This document shows, in pieces, positions 14,803-22,890 of a DNA stretch of 30,591 nucleotides (its first letter is position 1; each line of letters begins with the position of its first letter). The DNA is from SIG598 sp045605025 (GTDB lineage: Bacteria; Bacillota; Clostridia; Oscillospirales; Acutalibacteraceae), in contig JAZUPE010000011.1 of NCBI GenBank assembly GCA_045605025.1, positions 1 through 30,591 of the forward strand. The letters run 5' to 3'. The notes under the pieces were generated by a model, which saw only the letters and a program-made list of their open reading frames with translations, was not told the DNA's origin and ran no database searches. A program made the position numbers and the translations under genes.

Positions 14803-16110
14803 TTGCGTATACTCAGACAGATTTTTTCCGCGCTCCTCGCGCTGCTCCTTTTTCTGCTCCCTCTCTCCGCCTGCTCAAAGGGTACTCCGGGAGAGGACAA
14901 CCGGCCCGCACTGACCGTCTGGGTTCTTTCGGATGAGTACAAAACCTCTCTTGAGAGAGCCACCGCTGCCTCTCTTACGTCGGTCGACTGGAAGCTGGAT
15001 GCTCAGGTGGTTGATTCAGCACAGCTCAACCGTCTGCTGGACGATTCCCGCGACAGCAGCATACCTCTGCCGGATGTAATTATGCTCTCGCCCTATCAGC
15101 TTCCCGCTTTCATCAACAGTGATGTAACCGCCGATCTGGGCGAGCTGGGCATCAGCTTTGACGAAAACCGCTATTACGGATACACCATCAGCGCCGGCAC
15201 AACTGCAAACGGTGTGCTTAAGGCGGCGTGTTACGAACCCGATCCCGGACTTTTCTTCTACCGCCGCAGTCTGGCTGAATTCTATCTGGGAACCGACGAT
15301 CCCATCCAGATACAGGAAATGCTCTCTGACTGGGAAAGCTTTTATGAAACCGCTTACGCCCTCGGAAAAGCCTCCCGCAACAACACCCGCATGGTTACCG
15401 GTGTCGATGAGCTTATGATGGCGTATCTTTCCGATCACCCGCTTGTGATCGGCGGCAAGCTGAGGATCGGTCCCGAAGGCGATGAATTCATGGATTATTG
15501 CCAGCGCATGGCATCCGAAGGACTCATCCTCAACGCTCAGCAGTGGTCTGAGGCATGGATACAGGGAATAAGCGATCCCCAGAGCGTATTTGGCTACTTC
15601 TCCTCCGGACTGGGAATGGAAAACGTGCTCAAACCATGTTCCGAGGGAACCATCGCCGGCGAAGGTTCTTTCGGCGACTGGGCAGCTGTGCCCGGTCCCG
15701 CGCCATACAACTGGGGCGGCTGCTGGCTGGCTGTACACAGCAGCACGGATATGCCCGAAGCCGCCGCGTTGTTCATCCAGTACTTCACAAGCGAAGAGGA
15801 AGCCATGCGCACCGACTGCCTTATTTCGGGATCTTTCTCCGCCAACCGCGCTGTTGTGGAACAGATCAAATTTGATCCCCAGTTCAGCGAATCATTCCTT
15901 TCGGCACAGAACTGCTACAATCTCATGTCTCAGACTGCCGACGGCATATCCATGGGACATATGAGCGAATACGACGCTGTGCTTCGTCCGCTGTTTGCCC
16001 AGTGCGTTTCCGAATATGCCTTCGGCTACAGCACAAAAGAGCAGGCACTTGCCGATTATGAACGCAGAGCCCTTTCTGCATATCCGCATCTTTCCGGAAT
16101 CAACGATTAA
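14803..16110 (+). CDS. Extracellular solute-binding lipoprotein (ABC importer type)
   Basis: A 435-residue secreted protein. The N-terminus has RILRQ, then a leucine-rich helix, then the lipobox LSAC with Cys24, so it should be lipidated and anchored outside the membrane. The mature part resembles family 1 (sugar or oligosaccharide) solute-binding proteins: a mixed alpha/beta pattern, the LPDVIMLSPYQ segment, and an aromatic-rich C-terminal lobe with WGGCWLAVHSS and AALFIQYFTSEE. The start is TTG at 14803 with GGAGGTG 9 nt upstream. No permease or ATPase gene is adjacent, so it is an orphan binding protein or works with transporters elsewhere. Its divergence from the amylase fusion makes a shared role in sugar use plausible. 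Confidence 0.8.
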   Translation: MRILRQIFSALLALLLFLLPLSACSKGTPGEDNRPALTVWVLSDEYKTSLERATAASLTSVDWKLDAQVVDSAQLNRLLDDSRDSSIPLPDVIMLSPYQLPAFINSDVTADLGELGISFDENRYYGYTISAGTTANGVLKAACYEPDPGLFFYRRSLAEFYLGTDDPIQIQEMLSDWESFYETAYALGKASRNNTRMVTGVDELMMAYLSDHPLVIGGKLRIGPEGDEFMDYCQRMASEGLILNAQQWSEAWIQGISDPQSVFGYFSSGLGMENVLKPCSEGTIAGEGSFGDWAAVPGPAPYNWGGCWLAVHSSTDMPEAAALFIQYFTSEEEAMRTDCLISGSFSANRAVVEQIKFDPQFSESFLSAQNCYNLMSQTADGISMGHMSEYDAVLRPLFAQCVSEYAFGYSTKEQALADYERRALSAYPHLSGIND

Positions 16111-16126
16111 TATCATCCTGAAAGGC

Positions 16127-16160
16127 GAAAGCCCCGGACCTGCGGCAGTCCGGGGCTTTC
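16127..16160. terminator. Perfect 13-bp terminator after the lipoprotein gene
   Basis: GAAAGCCCCGGAC (16127-16139) pairs with GTCCGGGGCTTTC (16148-16160) around an 8-nt loop. It ends the lipoprotein transcript and could also end a minus-strand RNA from 16,330. Confidence 0.85.
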
Positions 16161-16427
16161 AATATAGCTTGAGGGGGGTATTACTGTTCTTCGACCAGCT
16201 TGCAGCGGAGCACTGACGATCCGCTGCAGCTATCCGATCAAGGAATAGCAAAATTGAGGAGGGTAAACTGCGCCTGCAATCAGCACCGGTGCGGCTCCGT
16301 TGCAGATCACTTTCACTGGCACGATTATATTATAACAATTAATCGCGCTGAATTGTTAAAGCTATATGAACGCATTTTGAAAAAATTTGGTTTCACACCG
16401 CAAATTCTGATGCAGATGAACATATAC
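16161..16427. other. Structured intergenic region, possible minus-strand RNA
   Basis: No convincing gene is present. TGCAGCGGA (16201-16209) pairs perfectly with TCCGCTGCA (16220-16228), and CTGCAA/TTGCAG flank a CACCGGTG palindrome near 16,270-16,305. A perfect 8-10-8 inverted repeat TAACAATT/AATTGTTA (16333-16340, 16351-16358) sits over a minus-strand extended -10 TGtTATAAT (TATAAT at 16329-16334). A transcript from there would end at the 16127-16160 terminator after about 190 nt. It matches no riboswitch or RNA class I can recognise. Confidence 0.35.
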
Positions 16428-16441
16428 CAAACAAATGTTTG
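16428..16441 (+). promoter_or_regulatory. LexA (SOS) operator-like palindrome
   Basis: CAAAC-AAAT-GTTTG is a perfect 5-4-5 palindrome one base per half-site from the Gram-positive SOS box core GAAC-N4-GTTC. It overlaps the -35 of the lexA promoter by three bases, the expected place for autorepression. A GAAC half-site also lies 8 bp upstream. Confidence 0.6.
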
Positions 16442-16467
16442 CTTTTTATTGAATTGTGTGATATAAT
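16439..16467 (+). promoter_or_regulatory. Sigma-A promoter of lexA
   Basis: TTGCTT (16439-16444) and TATAAT (16462-16467) are 17 bp apart and lie 44 bp before the lexA start. Confidence 0.65.
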
Positions 16468-16510
16468 GTGGTAGCAAAAGTGTGTACATACATATCCACG
16501 GAGGTGCATT

Positions 16511-17107
16511 ATGGCTGAAGGTCTTACCCGCTCACAGCAATTGATACTCGATTTTCTCAAGGAACGCATCCAGCAGGGTGTCCCCCCTTCCGTGCGCGAG
16601 ATCTGCGAAGCCACGGGAATCCGCTCCACTTCCTCCGTACACAGTCATCTCTGTGCTCTTGAGAAGGGCGGATATATCACCCGTGCGTCCGGTCTTAATC
16701 GCCACATCAGACTTGCCGACGAATCGCCGGTAACACAGGTCCCTCTCATCGGACATGTCGCCGCCGGTTCTCCTCTCTATGCCTTTGAGGATGTCGTTGC
16801 CCATATCCCCTTCCCCGGCGACCGCTATGACGCGAGCCAGCTCTTTGCTCTGCGCGTCCGGGGCGAAAGCATGATCAACGCCGGCATACTCGACGGTGAC
16901 ATCATCATCGCAGAAAAAACTCCCACCGCCGCCTATGACGGAGAGATCGTCATCGCCATGATCGACGACGAGGCTACGGTAAAACGCATCTACCGCGAAG
17001 GTGACTCTGTTCGCCTCCAGCCGGAAAACGACCTGTACGAGCCTATCATCGCCAAAAACGTCAGTGTTATTGGCCGGGTAGTCTCCTGCATCAGATATTA
17101 CGGATAA
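16511..17107 (+). CDS. lexA: SOS response repressor LexA
   Basis: A 198-residue repressor that blocks DNA-damage genes and cleaves itself when RecA is activated. Residues 1-65 form the winged helix-turn-helix, with PPSVREICEATGIRSTSSVHSHL as the recognition region. The cleavage site is Ala85-Gly86 in VAAGSP. The S24-type protease domain has Ser120 in RGESM and Lys158 in ATVKR. All are intact. GGAGGTG lies 6 nt before the ATG. The gene has its own promoter with an SOS-box-like palindrome and is followed after 18 bp by a large unknown gene on the same strand. Confidence 0.95.
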   Translation: MAEGLTRSQQLILDFLKERIQQGVPPSVREICEATGIRSTSSVHSHLCALEKGGYITRASGLNRHIRLADESPVTQVPLIGHVAAGSPLYAFEDVVAHIPFPGDRYDASQLFALRVRGESMINAGILDGDIIIAEKTPTAAYDGEIVIAMIDDEATVKRIYREGDSVRLQPENDLYEPIIAKNVSVIGRVVSCIRYYG

Positions 17108-17125
17108 TCTACCGAAAGGCAACCA

Positions 17126-19036
17126 ATGAAAAATACCCATCGTCAGGCCATTGGTCTGGAACTGTTTTTCTCAACCCGTTCTTCATTCTTTTCCGGTCTG
17201 AGCGAGTGTACCCGGACGGATATTGACGATCTGGTGAATAACTCTCCGTTAGCATCCCGCTGTTCGGTTGCTTCCGACATGCAGCGTACCCTACGGGAGC
17301 TGGTCAGTCTTGATTTCTGTCCTTTTGATCAGATTCCGGAAAATGTTGTCCGGCTTGCCGACTGTTCCCTGCTTCAGTGCCTTCGCGCAGATTCTCTGCG
17401 TGCTTTTTTCGGCTGGCTCATCGACATTGCCCGCCGCAACGAATCCGACCGTGTGAACCGCGTTTCCGCGCTCAATACGGTCGCTTCGCGTTTTGATACT
17501 CAAACTGCATCGTTTATTCGCACCGGTCTGGCTCTCAACAACCAGCGCGTTGTCATAAAGCGCGAGCAGAACACGCTGCTGATCTCCTACGCCGAGCGCG
17601 ACTGGGGACGGGTACGCGTTCGCTTTGATGACTGCCGTTTTCCCGACAGCTTTCCGGATTACTATATTCCGGGCTACGCTTTCAGCACAGAAGCGACCGG
17701 GACAGACGAAGGCTATGAATTCAGCATTCTCGTTGATACCCGCTTTTCTGACAATGATTATTGTCACCGGCTCATGCAGCCTGAGGGCTGGCACGAATTT
17801 TCCTTTTTCTGCAGGACGCTGAGCGTTGACATCACAGCGTGCGATTATGCCGGCCGTCTTTCCTGTCTGGGAACGCCCCGCGCAGAGATGGTTGACCGGA
17901 TTTGTGCCTCACTGATCAGCAAACATACCATACTCGGCAGCGGCGGATTATCCTCCGGGGAGCAGGCAATGCTTCCCGCGGCAATGCTGATAACCGGCTG
18001 CGGCGGATTGCTTACTGCGCCTAAGGATCAGCGCTGGCAAAACGAGCAGAAAATACTTGACGCACTCGATAACCGCTATGCGATGAACGGGTTTTCCCGT
18101 CTGCTGGAAGACAGCCGCTGCCCGGAGTTGAGCAAATGCTTTGAAATGTGCAGCAGCGCGCGGTTTGAGGACAACGAACCCGCCGCTCTTCGCAGCGCGC
18201 GCCTGTATGCCGGATCATATGAGCTGCATATCGCCGACGGCCGTGCCCGTCCGTTCCTCATGGAACTTACCGATCGTCTTTGCGCCATGACCGCGCAGTA
18301 CAAGGATCGTACCGGCCGCATCGAGGCAGAGGATATTATTGCCCGTCAGGTGATGCAGGCAGTTGAGCCCAGGCTTTCCGCCTTGAATTTCAAGGGGAAG
18401 TACCCCCACTACTTCCGCGAAAAGCGCAGACGTACCGAATATCTTTCGGTCATGCTCCTTCCGGCATCTGAAGTTTCAAGGCGTGGTATTCGTTCCTATT
18501 ATGTTTCCCTGTCCGCAGCACAGATCTCCTCCGGACGCAGAGAAGCGCTGAACAACTGCGGTCTTGACTTGTCCCGTGCCAACGCACTTGACTGTCAGCC
18601 GGAGCTTGACTCCTCAAGCCGTTACGGGGAGCTTGCCAGTGCCGACGACGGAATCGTGCTGCGCGTTGACGCCGATCTTTTCCACAAAGGCCGGAGTTTT
18701 GCTGACGATTCGGCTCAGCTGGATAAATACATCTGCCTTGCTGATCGCCAGTTCCGTCTCGGTGGTCTGCACGCAGGTTATTCCTTGCAGCGCTTGTTCA
18801 GATCAACCCAGCCTTCTTCCGCACTGCGTATTCTCCTTTCTTCTTTCCCGCTGTGCGCAGCGTTTTCACTGGCACTGCTGGTTTCCTATCTGCTGCTGAC
18901 AGAACCGCTGTCTCTGCCGCAGCTTACACCGGTTCAGGCCTTCGGCGGTGCCGCGGCTTTATGCGCTCTGTTAACGGTGCTGATTTCCCTGATACGCCGT
19001 ATACATCACGCTTTTACCCTGTGGCGATACAGATAA
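17126..19036 (+). CDS. Unknown membrane-anchored protein cotranscribed with lexA
   Basis: A 636-residue protein I cannot assign. It is hydrophilic and Arg/Ser-rich for about 560 residues, with no signal peptide and no motif I recognise, and ends in two hydrophobic helices (about 567-591 and 605-623) followed by a basic tail RRIHHAFTLWRYR. This predicts a cytoplasmic body tethered by a C-terminal hairpin, if the loop TEPLSLPQLTPVQ is outside. Cysteines are frequent but show no spaced metal motif. It starts 18 bp after lexA with GAAAGG as ribosome site and no terminator between, so it should share the lexA promoter and may be DNA-damage inducible. Confidence 0.75.
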   Translation: MKNTHRQAIGLELFFSTRSSFFSGLSECTRTDIDDLVNNSPLASRCSVASDMQRTLRELVSLDFCPFDQIPENVVRLADCSLLQCLRADSLRAFFGWLIDIARRNESDRVNRVSALNTVASRFDTQTASFIRTGLALNNQRVVIKREQNTLLISYAERDWGRVRVRFDDCRFPDSFPDYYIPGYAFSTEATGTDEGYEFSILVDTRFSDNDYCHRLMQPEGWHEFSFFCRTLSVDITACDYAGRLSCLGTPRAEMVDRICASLISKHTILGSGGLSSGEQAMLPAAMLITGCGGLLTAPKDQRWQNEQKILDALDNRYAMNGFSRLLEDSRCPELSKCFEMCSSARFEDNEPAALRSARLYAGSYELHIADGRARPFLMELTDRLCAMTAQYKDRTGRIEAEDIIARQVMQAVEPRLSALNFKGKYPHYFREKRRRTEYLSVMLLPASEVSRRGIRSYYVSLSAAQISSGRREALNNCGLDLSRANALDCQPELDSSSRYGELASADDGIVLRVDADLFHKGRSFADDSAQLDKYICLADRQFRLGGLHAGYSLQRLFRSTQPSSALRILLSSFPLCAAFSLALLVSYLLLTEPLSLPQLTPVQAFGGAAALCALLTVLISLIRRIHHAFTLWRYR

Positions 19037-19104
19037 TTACCGATTCTCATAATAAGTATTTTTCGGTCATCTCCGGCATATAGCTTGTGTCGGAGGTGGC
19101 CGTT

Positions 19105-19791
19105 TTGCTTTACATCACACTTAACCGACGCAATATCAACCGAACAATAGTCAGGATTATTATCACCGCGCTGCTTGCGGCACTCTTCTGCCTGTGGGCT
19201 GTATCCGCCCGAAACACTCATAGTGCTGCGGTAAGCAACGGTGATGTATCCCCGTCAGAAAAATCCCCGGAGCCGCTTGCCTTTACCATTATTTCCACTG
19301 CAGACATTTCTGCAGAAAGCGCATCGCGTTCCGGATCTCAGCCTGAAAATGACAGCTTACCGGCAAACATAAGCCTTTACCCGTTTTCAATAAATCAAAG
19401 CATCTCGCTGCCCGTGCAGAATGCATTTATCAGCTCTGATTTCGGATATCGCGACCATCCGGTCAACGGCAGATACACCTTTCACAGCGGTCTGGATCTT
19501 GCCGCACCGGAAGGCACAGATATTTCAGCCATGCTTGACGGCGTTGTAATAACCGCAAAAAATGCGTCTGATTACGGGAACTATGTGGTTCTGGATCACG
19601 GAACCTTTCAGACGCTCTACGCCCATTGCCTGAGGCTTTGTGTTTCAGAGGGTGACACGGTCACCAGAGGTCAGAAAATCGCCGAGGTGGGCTCTACAGG
19701 TCGTGCAACCGGCAGTCATCTTCACGTGGAATTCCGCTGCGACGGCAAACGATACGACCCCGCAGCGGTTCTGGGAAGCAGCTATTCGTGA
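19105..19791 (+). CDS. M23/LytM-domain membrane protein, SpoIVFA-like by context
   Basis: A 228-residue protein with one N-terminal membrane helix (IVRIIITALLAALF), a low-complexity linker and a C-terminal LytM/M23 domain that would lie outside the membrane. The zinc motifs HSGLD (HxxxD) and HLHVEF (HxH) are both complete, with GYRDHPV, YGNYVVLDHG and YAHC also present. In Bacillus, SpoIVFA has a degenerate LytM domain and is encoded just before the SpoIVFB protease. This gene overlaps a SpoIVFB-like gene by 4 bp, so the same partnership is likely; SpoIIQ-like or peptidoglycan endopeptidase roles are alternatives. TTG at 19105 is preferred to the GTG at 19087 because GGAGGTG lies 6 nt before it. 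Confidence 0.8.
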   Translation: MLYITLNRRNINRTIVRIIITALLAALFCLWAVSARNTHSAAVSNGDVSPSEKSPEPLAFTIISTADISAESASRSGSQPENDSLPANISLYPFSINQSISLPVQNAFISSDFGYRDHPVNGRYTFHSGLDLAAPEGTDISAMLDGVVITAKNASDYGNYVVLDHGTFQTLYAHCLRLCVSEGDTVTRGQKIAEVGSTGRATGSHLHVEFRCDGKRYDPAAVLGSSYS

Positions 19792-20390
19792 GTTTTCGTA
19801 TAGGCAGCATAAGGGTTGACGTCAGCTATTATTTTTTCGCGTTGCTGACCGCATTTTTCCTTTTTGAGCCGGATAGTGCAACTGCCTGCGGCGCGCTGGC
19901 AGCCGTTGTGCATGAAGCGGGACATCTGATCGCAATGGTAGCCGTCCCGGGAGCCTCGGTGGAACGGGTAACCATAAGCGCCTGCGGTCTGCGAATAACC
20001 GCAAGACTGCTCGGCCATCAGCGTGGTTGGGCGTATATCTGCATCGCCGGCGCGGCGGTAAATCTCGCGCTGTTCGTGTTAGTTATCCCTTTTGCTTTGA
20101 TTCTCAACAGCAGTTTCATGTCTGTATTGGCCTGCGCAAACCTGTGCGTGGGCGCGCTGAATCTGCTTCCGGTGGAGCCCATGGACGGCGGACAGCTTCT
20201 TCGCGCGCTGCTCCTGCGCATTACGTCTCCCGAAAACGCCGACCGCTTCTGTTTCACCGTTTCGCTGCTCACACTGCTTCCTCTGATATCGGTTGGCCTG
20301 TGGCTGCTGATGAAAACCCGCTTTAATTTTTCGCTGCTGATTCTTGGTCTGTGGCTGCTGGGAGGTGTACTGGACGAATACGTCGGATAA
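19788..20390 (+). CDS. Site-2 (M50) intramembrane metalloprotease, SpoIVFB-like
   Basis: A 200-residue polytopic protein. The zinc motif HEAGH (HExxH) lies in an early membrane helix, and the third ligand motif NLLPVEPMDGG (NxxPxxPxDG) lies in a later one. This is the arrangement of family M50B proteases such as SpoIVFB, which releases sigma-K from its precursor in the mother cell. It is shorter than Bacillus SpoIVFB because no C-terminal CBS domain is present. It starts at GTG 19788, overlapping the stop of the M23 gene (GTGA). Pairing with an M23 protein and sigG in the same window support a sporulation role; a general S2P role is possible. Confidence 0.85.
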   Translation: MSFRIGSIRVDVSYYFFALLTAFFLFEPDSATACGALAAVVHEAGHLIAMVAVPGASVERVTISACGLRITARLLGHQRGWAYICIAGAAVNLALFVLVIPFALILNSSFMSVLACANLCVGALNLLPVEPMDGGQLLRALLLRITSPENADRFCFTVSLLTLLPLISVGLWLLMKTRFNFSLLILGLWLLGGVLDEYVG

Positions 20391-20415
20391 CTCTGCCGTA
20401 TTTCCGATATACAGA

Positions 20416-20446
20416 AGCGGCACCGGAACTGTAATCCGGTGCCGCT
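20416..20446. terminator. 12-bp stem-loop between convergent genes
   Basis: AGCGGCACCGGA (20416-20427) pairs perfectly with TCCGGTGCCGCT (20435-20446). It lies between the converging M50 and MmcQ/YjbR genes. The U-tails are weak on both sides. Confidence 0.55.
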
Positions 20447-20470
20447 GTACCACTGCCTGTTTCTGTCAGC

Positions 20471-20857
20471 CTACTGTTCTTTCCGTTTCGTTCTTTTCTG
20501 TTTTTCTGCCGTGAGATCAAAACTGAGGTCGATAAGAAATTTCAGCCGTTCATCATCCGGGCAATCGTCTGCCGCCGCGGAAATCCAGTGGGACTTGTTC
20601 ATATGCCACGCCGGATACATCCCATCCTCGCAGAGAAGCGAACCGATCATCACCGGATCGCACTTGAGGTTGACGATACATATCCCGCCTTCCCCATCCA
20701 ACCCGAGCCTGCCCCTCGGTATCTCCATAACCACCGCAAACCATTTCCGGTTGTCTCTGTGCCTGAAGACAGTATGATCGGTGTCGGGAGCCCAAGGATG
20801 CTCCGGTTCGGCGTTAAAGGTTTCTGCAATGTATTCTTCAAGCTGTGATCGTGTCAT
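20471..20857 (-). CDS. MmcQ/YjbR-family protein
   Basis: A protein of about 128 residues. The pattern HTVFRHRDNRKWFAVVMEI, then VNLKCDPVMIGSL, then GMYPAWHMNKSHWISA, matches the MmcQ/YjbR family (CyaY-like fold, proposed DNA binding, role unknown). A basic tail KQKRTKRK follows. ATG at 20857 begins MTRSQLEEYI, one base after the cupin stop codon, which indicates coupled translation. An upstream extension of 20 residues to 20917 would overlap the cupin gene in another frame and is rejected. Confidence 0.8.
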   Translation of the reverse strand: MTRSQLEEYIAETFNAEPEHPWAPDTDHTVFRHRDNRKWFAVVMEIPRGRLGLDGEGGICIVNLKCDPVMIGSLLCEDGMYPAWHMNKSHWISAAADDCPDDERLKFLIDLSFDLTAEKQKRTKRKEQ

Positions 20858-20858
20858 A

Positions 20859-21206
20859 TTATTCCCCATATGTTCCGCCGGTATTGCTCCTGTTGAGGGT
20901 CCCCTCTGTCTCCACAAGCAGACACTTGACCAGCCCCGTACACACCGGACGGTGCCGGGTTCCCTTTGGAATGATAATCATATCTCCCGCGCACAGATGG
21001 GTCATACCGTCATCAAATTCGATATCGAACTCCCCCTCGATGCAGTAGAACAGCTCATCTGACTGCTCATGAATATGGAATTCAAGGGTGCGGTTTTCCG
21101 CCTGCAGCACATTGAGCATGTGGTTGTTCAGCGTACCCACGCGTCTGTACTCAAACAGCTGTCTTACGCTGTCCGCCTGCTCAGGAAGATTGATTTTATC
21201 TATCAT
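20859..21206 (-). CDS. Small cupin-domain protein
   Basis: A single-domain cupin of 115 residues. Motif 1 is HIHEQSDELFYCIEGEFDI, with metal-ligand-like His, His and Glu. Motif 2 is PKGTRHRPV with the final His. Such small cupins bind a metal and a small ligand; many are isomerases, dioxygenases or of unknown role. It is first in a two-gene unit with the MmcQ/YjbR gene. The ribosome site GAGGAA lies about 9 nt before the ATG. Confidence 0.85.
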   Translation of the reverse strand: MIDKINLPEQADSVRQLFEYRRVGTLNNHMLNVLQAENRTLEFHIHEQSDELFYCIEGEFDIEFDDGMTHLCAGDMIIIPKGTRHRPVCTGLVKCLLVETEGTLNRSNTGGTYGE

Positions 21207-21280
21207 TATGATTGTTCCTCACTGTATGTTTTCCGGATATATCTTACCACATCCGCTCGGATTGTCCAGAAAAAACTTCA

Positions 21281-21308
21281 CGCCGCCGCGAAAACTTCCG
21301 CAGCGGCG
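21281..21308 (-). terminator. Terminator of the LytTR operon
   Basis: CGCCGCCGCG (21281-21290) pairs with CGCAGCGGCG (21299-21308) with one G-U pair. On the minus strand it is followed by TGAAG and six U. It lies 10 bp past the last gene of the operon. Confidence 0.75.
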
Positions 21309-21317
21309 CCATTTGTT

Positions 21318-21827
21318 TCAGTTCAGCAGCAGATCAGGTATGCACACGACAAAACCACACAGACACGCCACCGGCACACCGATAATCATTCCGTAAAAAC
21401 CGTCCAGTATGTGCTTGCGCCAGTTTCCTGCGTATTCTCTGTCCATGTGCTCCGTCCCCGGAAGCCGTATCCGTTTCCAATACGGAAACACGAGCATATC
21501 AAGAACGATCACGTCAAACACATTGACCACCGTCCAGATTATATAGCTGTACAGCGCACCTGTCAGAAATCCACGGGCACCGGCTATGTACACCATAGCC
21601 GACAGGATCGCCGCAAAGAGCAGGCTGACCAGTATCTTGCCGATAACAAGAGTGACTGTCCTCTGCGTCTTCCCTGCCCGTGCGTATTCAGGATTTGCTT
21701 CCAGAAAACGCTGCTGCACTTCCGGAGCGTAATCCTGCAGCCACGCTTCTTTCTTTATCAGTACCGAAGCGATTATCCCTGCACCGAATATCACACACGC
21801 CGCGACGCACTCAATTACCAGAATCAT
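21318..21827 (-). CDS. Unknown four-helix membrane protein of the LytTR operon
   Basis: A 169-residue protein with about four membrane helices: MILVIECVAACVIFGAGIIAS, IGKILVSLLFAAILSAMVYI, ALYSYIIWTVVNVFDVIVLD and MIIGVPVACLCGFVVCI. The loop between the first two is charged (EAWLQDYAPEVQQ). I do not recognise a named family. It overlaps the upstream gene by 4 bp (ATGA), with GGAGG just before, and is the last gene before the terminator at 21281. Confidence 0.7.
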   Translation of the reverse strand: MILVIECVAACVIFGAGIIASVLIKKEAWLQDYAPEVQQRFLEANPEYARAGKTQRTVTLVIGKILVSLLFAAILSAMVYIAGARGFLTGALYSYIIWTVVNVFDVIVLDMLVFPYWKRIRLPGTEHMDREYAGNWRKHILDGFYGMIIGVPVACLCGFVVCIPDLLLN

Positions 21828-22285
21828 CGTTTATCCTCCTCCGTGCCGTTCTTTTTGTTTTTGAAGGCTTCAAGTTCGCGATTTAGCTGTTTTGTTGCCG
21901 CCGATCTCCTGAAGCTGTACAGCCAGTATGTGCATCCGTAGCACACCATCATAAAAATATAGAAAACTGCTGTGACAGCCATACTTCCGCCAAACCAGCC
22001 AAGCATCCGGCTTGCTGCGGCGTATACCAGAGAGCACCCTGCCGCGAGCAGCACCTCCCTGACCCCGATACTCTCTGATTCATCAAAATTCCCCAACAGA
22101 AAAAACTGCACGAACGCCATCACATAGGTCGCGGCGATCATCTCAAGCACCGTGAATATTTCAAGCTGTCGGCTTCCTGAAAGAAGTCTGCAGACAATAT
22201 AAAAAAACAGCATCGAGTAAAAATACAGCGCCGCCTTGAATTCGATCCCTATCTCACTGACAAAAAACTTCTCCAGTTTCTTCAT
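21824..22285 (-). CDS. DUF3021-type membrane protein
   Basis: A 153-residue protein with four membrane helices and a charged C-terminal tail (NRELEAFKNKKNGTEEDKR). Size, topology and position directly after a stand-alone LytTR regulator match DUF3021 proteins, which form a widespread LytTR-DUF3021 cassette in Firmicutes. In characterised LytTR regulatory systems the membrane protein inhibits the regulator. A direct inhibitory role here is inference. It starts 3 bp after the LytTR stop with AAGGAG upstream. Confidence 0.7.
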   Translation of the reverse strand: MKKLEKFFVSEIGIEFKAALYFYSMLFFYIVCRLLSGSRQLEIFTVLEMIAATYVMAFVQFFLLGNFDESESIGVREVLLAAGCSLVYAAASRMLGWFGGSMAVTAVFYIFMMVCYGCTYWLYSFRRSAATKQLNRELEAFKNKKNGTEEDKR

Positions 22286-22287
22286 AT

Positions 22288-22725
22288 TTATTCTCCTTTC
22301 AGAATACTTCTCAGCGCCCTGACATACCGCCGTGATATTATCAGATGCTCCCCGTTATCCATGGTCACATCCACACGGTTTCCTGAAATGCTTTTCAGAT
22401 ATGAAATATGGTAGATATTGATTACCATTGACTTGCTGCAGCGAAAAAAACCTTCACCGCAATATGTATTCTCCGCCGCTGACAGTGTGAGCGCGGTTTT
22501 TGCCACTGCACTTTCCATATATACATATACGCTGCCCTCAACGCTCTCAAGATACAGCACGTCCGAAGGAGATATCAGCATGCCTTCCCCGTCCTTTTCG
22601 GCATATATCCTGTCCCTGCGCTGCTCAAGACCGCGTATTATCCCGTCGATCTCCGGCGTCCGCTCACGATAGCGGATGACGATTTCGTCCTGACCGCCGG
22701 TAATCTGCTCCAATGTAATCTTCAA
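22288..22725 (-). CDS. Stand-alone LytTR DNA-binding regulator
   Basis: A 145-residue transcription regulator. The C-terminal LytTR domain spans about 45-143: ISPSDVLYLESVEGSVYVY, then FFRCSKSMVINIYHI, then NGEHLIISRRYV, which are its usual beta-strand motifs. There is no receiver domain, so it is not a classical response regulator. It starts at TTG 22725 with GGGGAG upstream. A possible promoter, TTGCAT-16-TATGAT, lies at about 22755-22785 on the minus strand. It heads the three-gene operon with two membrane proteins and probably controls itself. Confidence 0.88.
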   Translation of the reverse strand: MKITLEQITGGQDEIVIRYRERTPEIDGIIRGLEQRRDRIYAEKDGEGMLISPSDVLYLESVEGSVYVYMESAVAKTALTLSAAENTYCGEGFFRCSKSMVINIYHISYLKSISGNRVDVTMDNGEHLIISRRYVRALRSILKGE

Positions 22726-22845
22726 CCTGACTCCCCTTTCACCTTTGCTCTGAACAAATCATAACTCATTCCGCAAAAAATGCAACCTCATACAGCGCAA
22801 GCTGCACTTTTCAGCATGCAAGCGGTCATTGAAGGAACATATAAA

Positions 22846-22880
22846 CAACGTCCGGCAGCAAAAAACGCTGTCGGACGTTG
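22846..22880 (-). terminator. Terminator of the MATE gene
   Basis: A 14-bp stem joins 22846-22859 and 22867-22880 with one G-U pair and a 7-nt loop. On the minus strand it is followed by TTTATATG. It lies 10 bp past the MATE stop. Confidence 0.75.
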
Positions 22881-22890
22881 AAAAACAATA

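Noticed and set aside
16240..16320. Short minus-strand frame reading VICNGAAPVLIAG
   Set aside because: About 30 codons, no ribosome site, and it coincides with palindromic sequence that explains its open frame.
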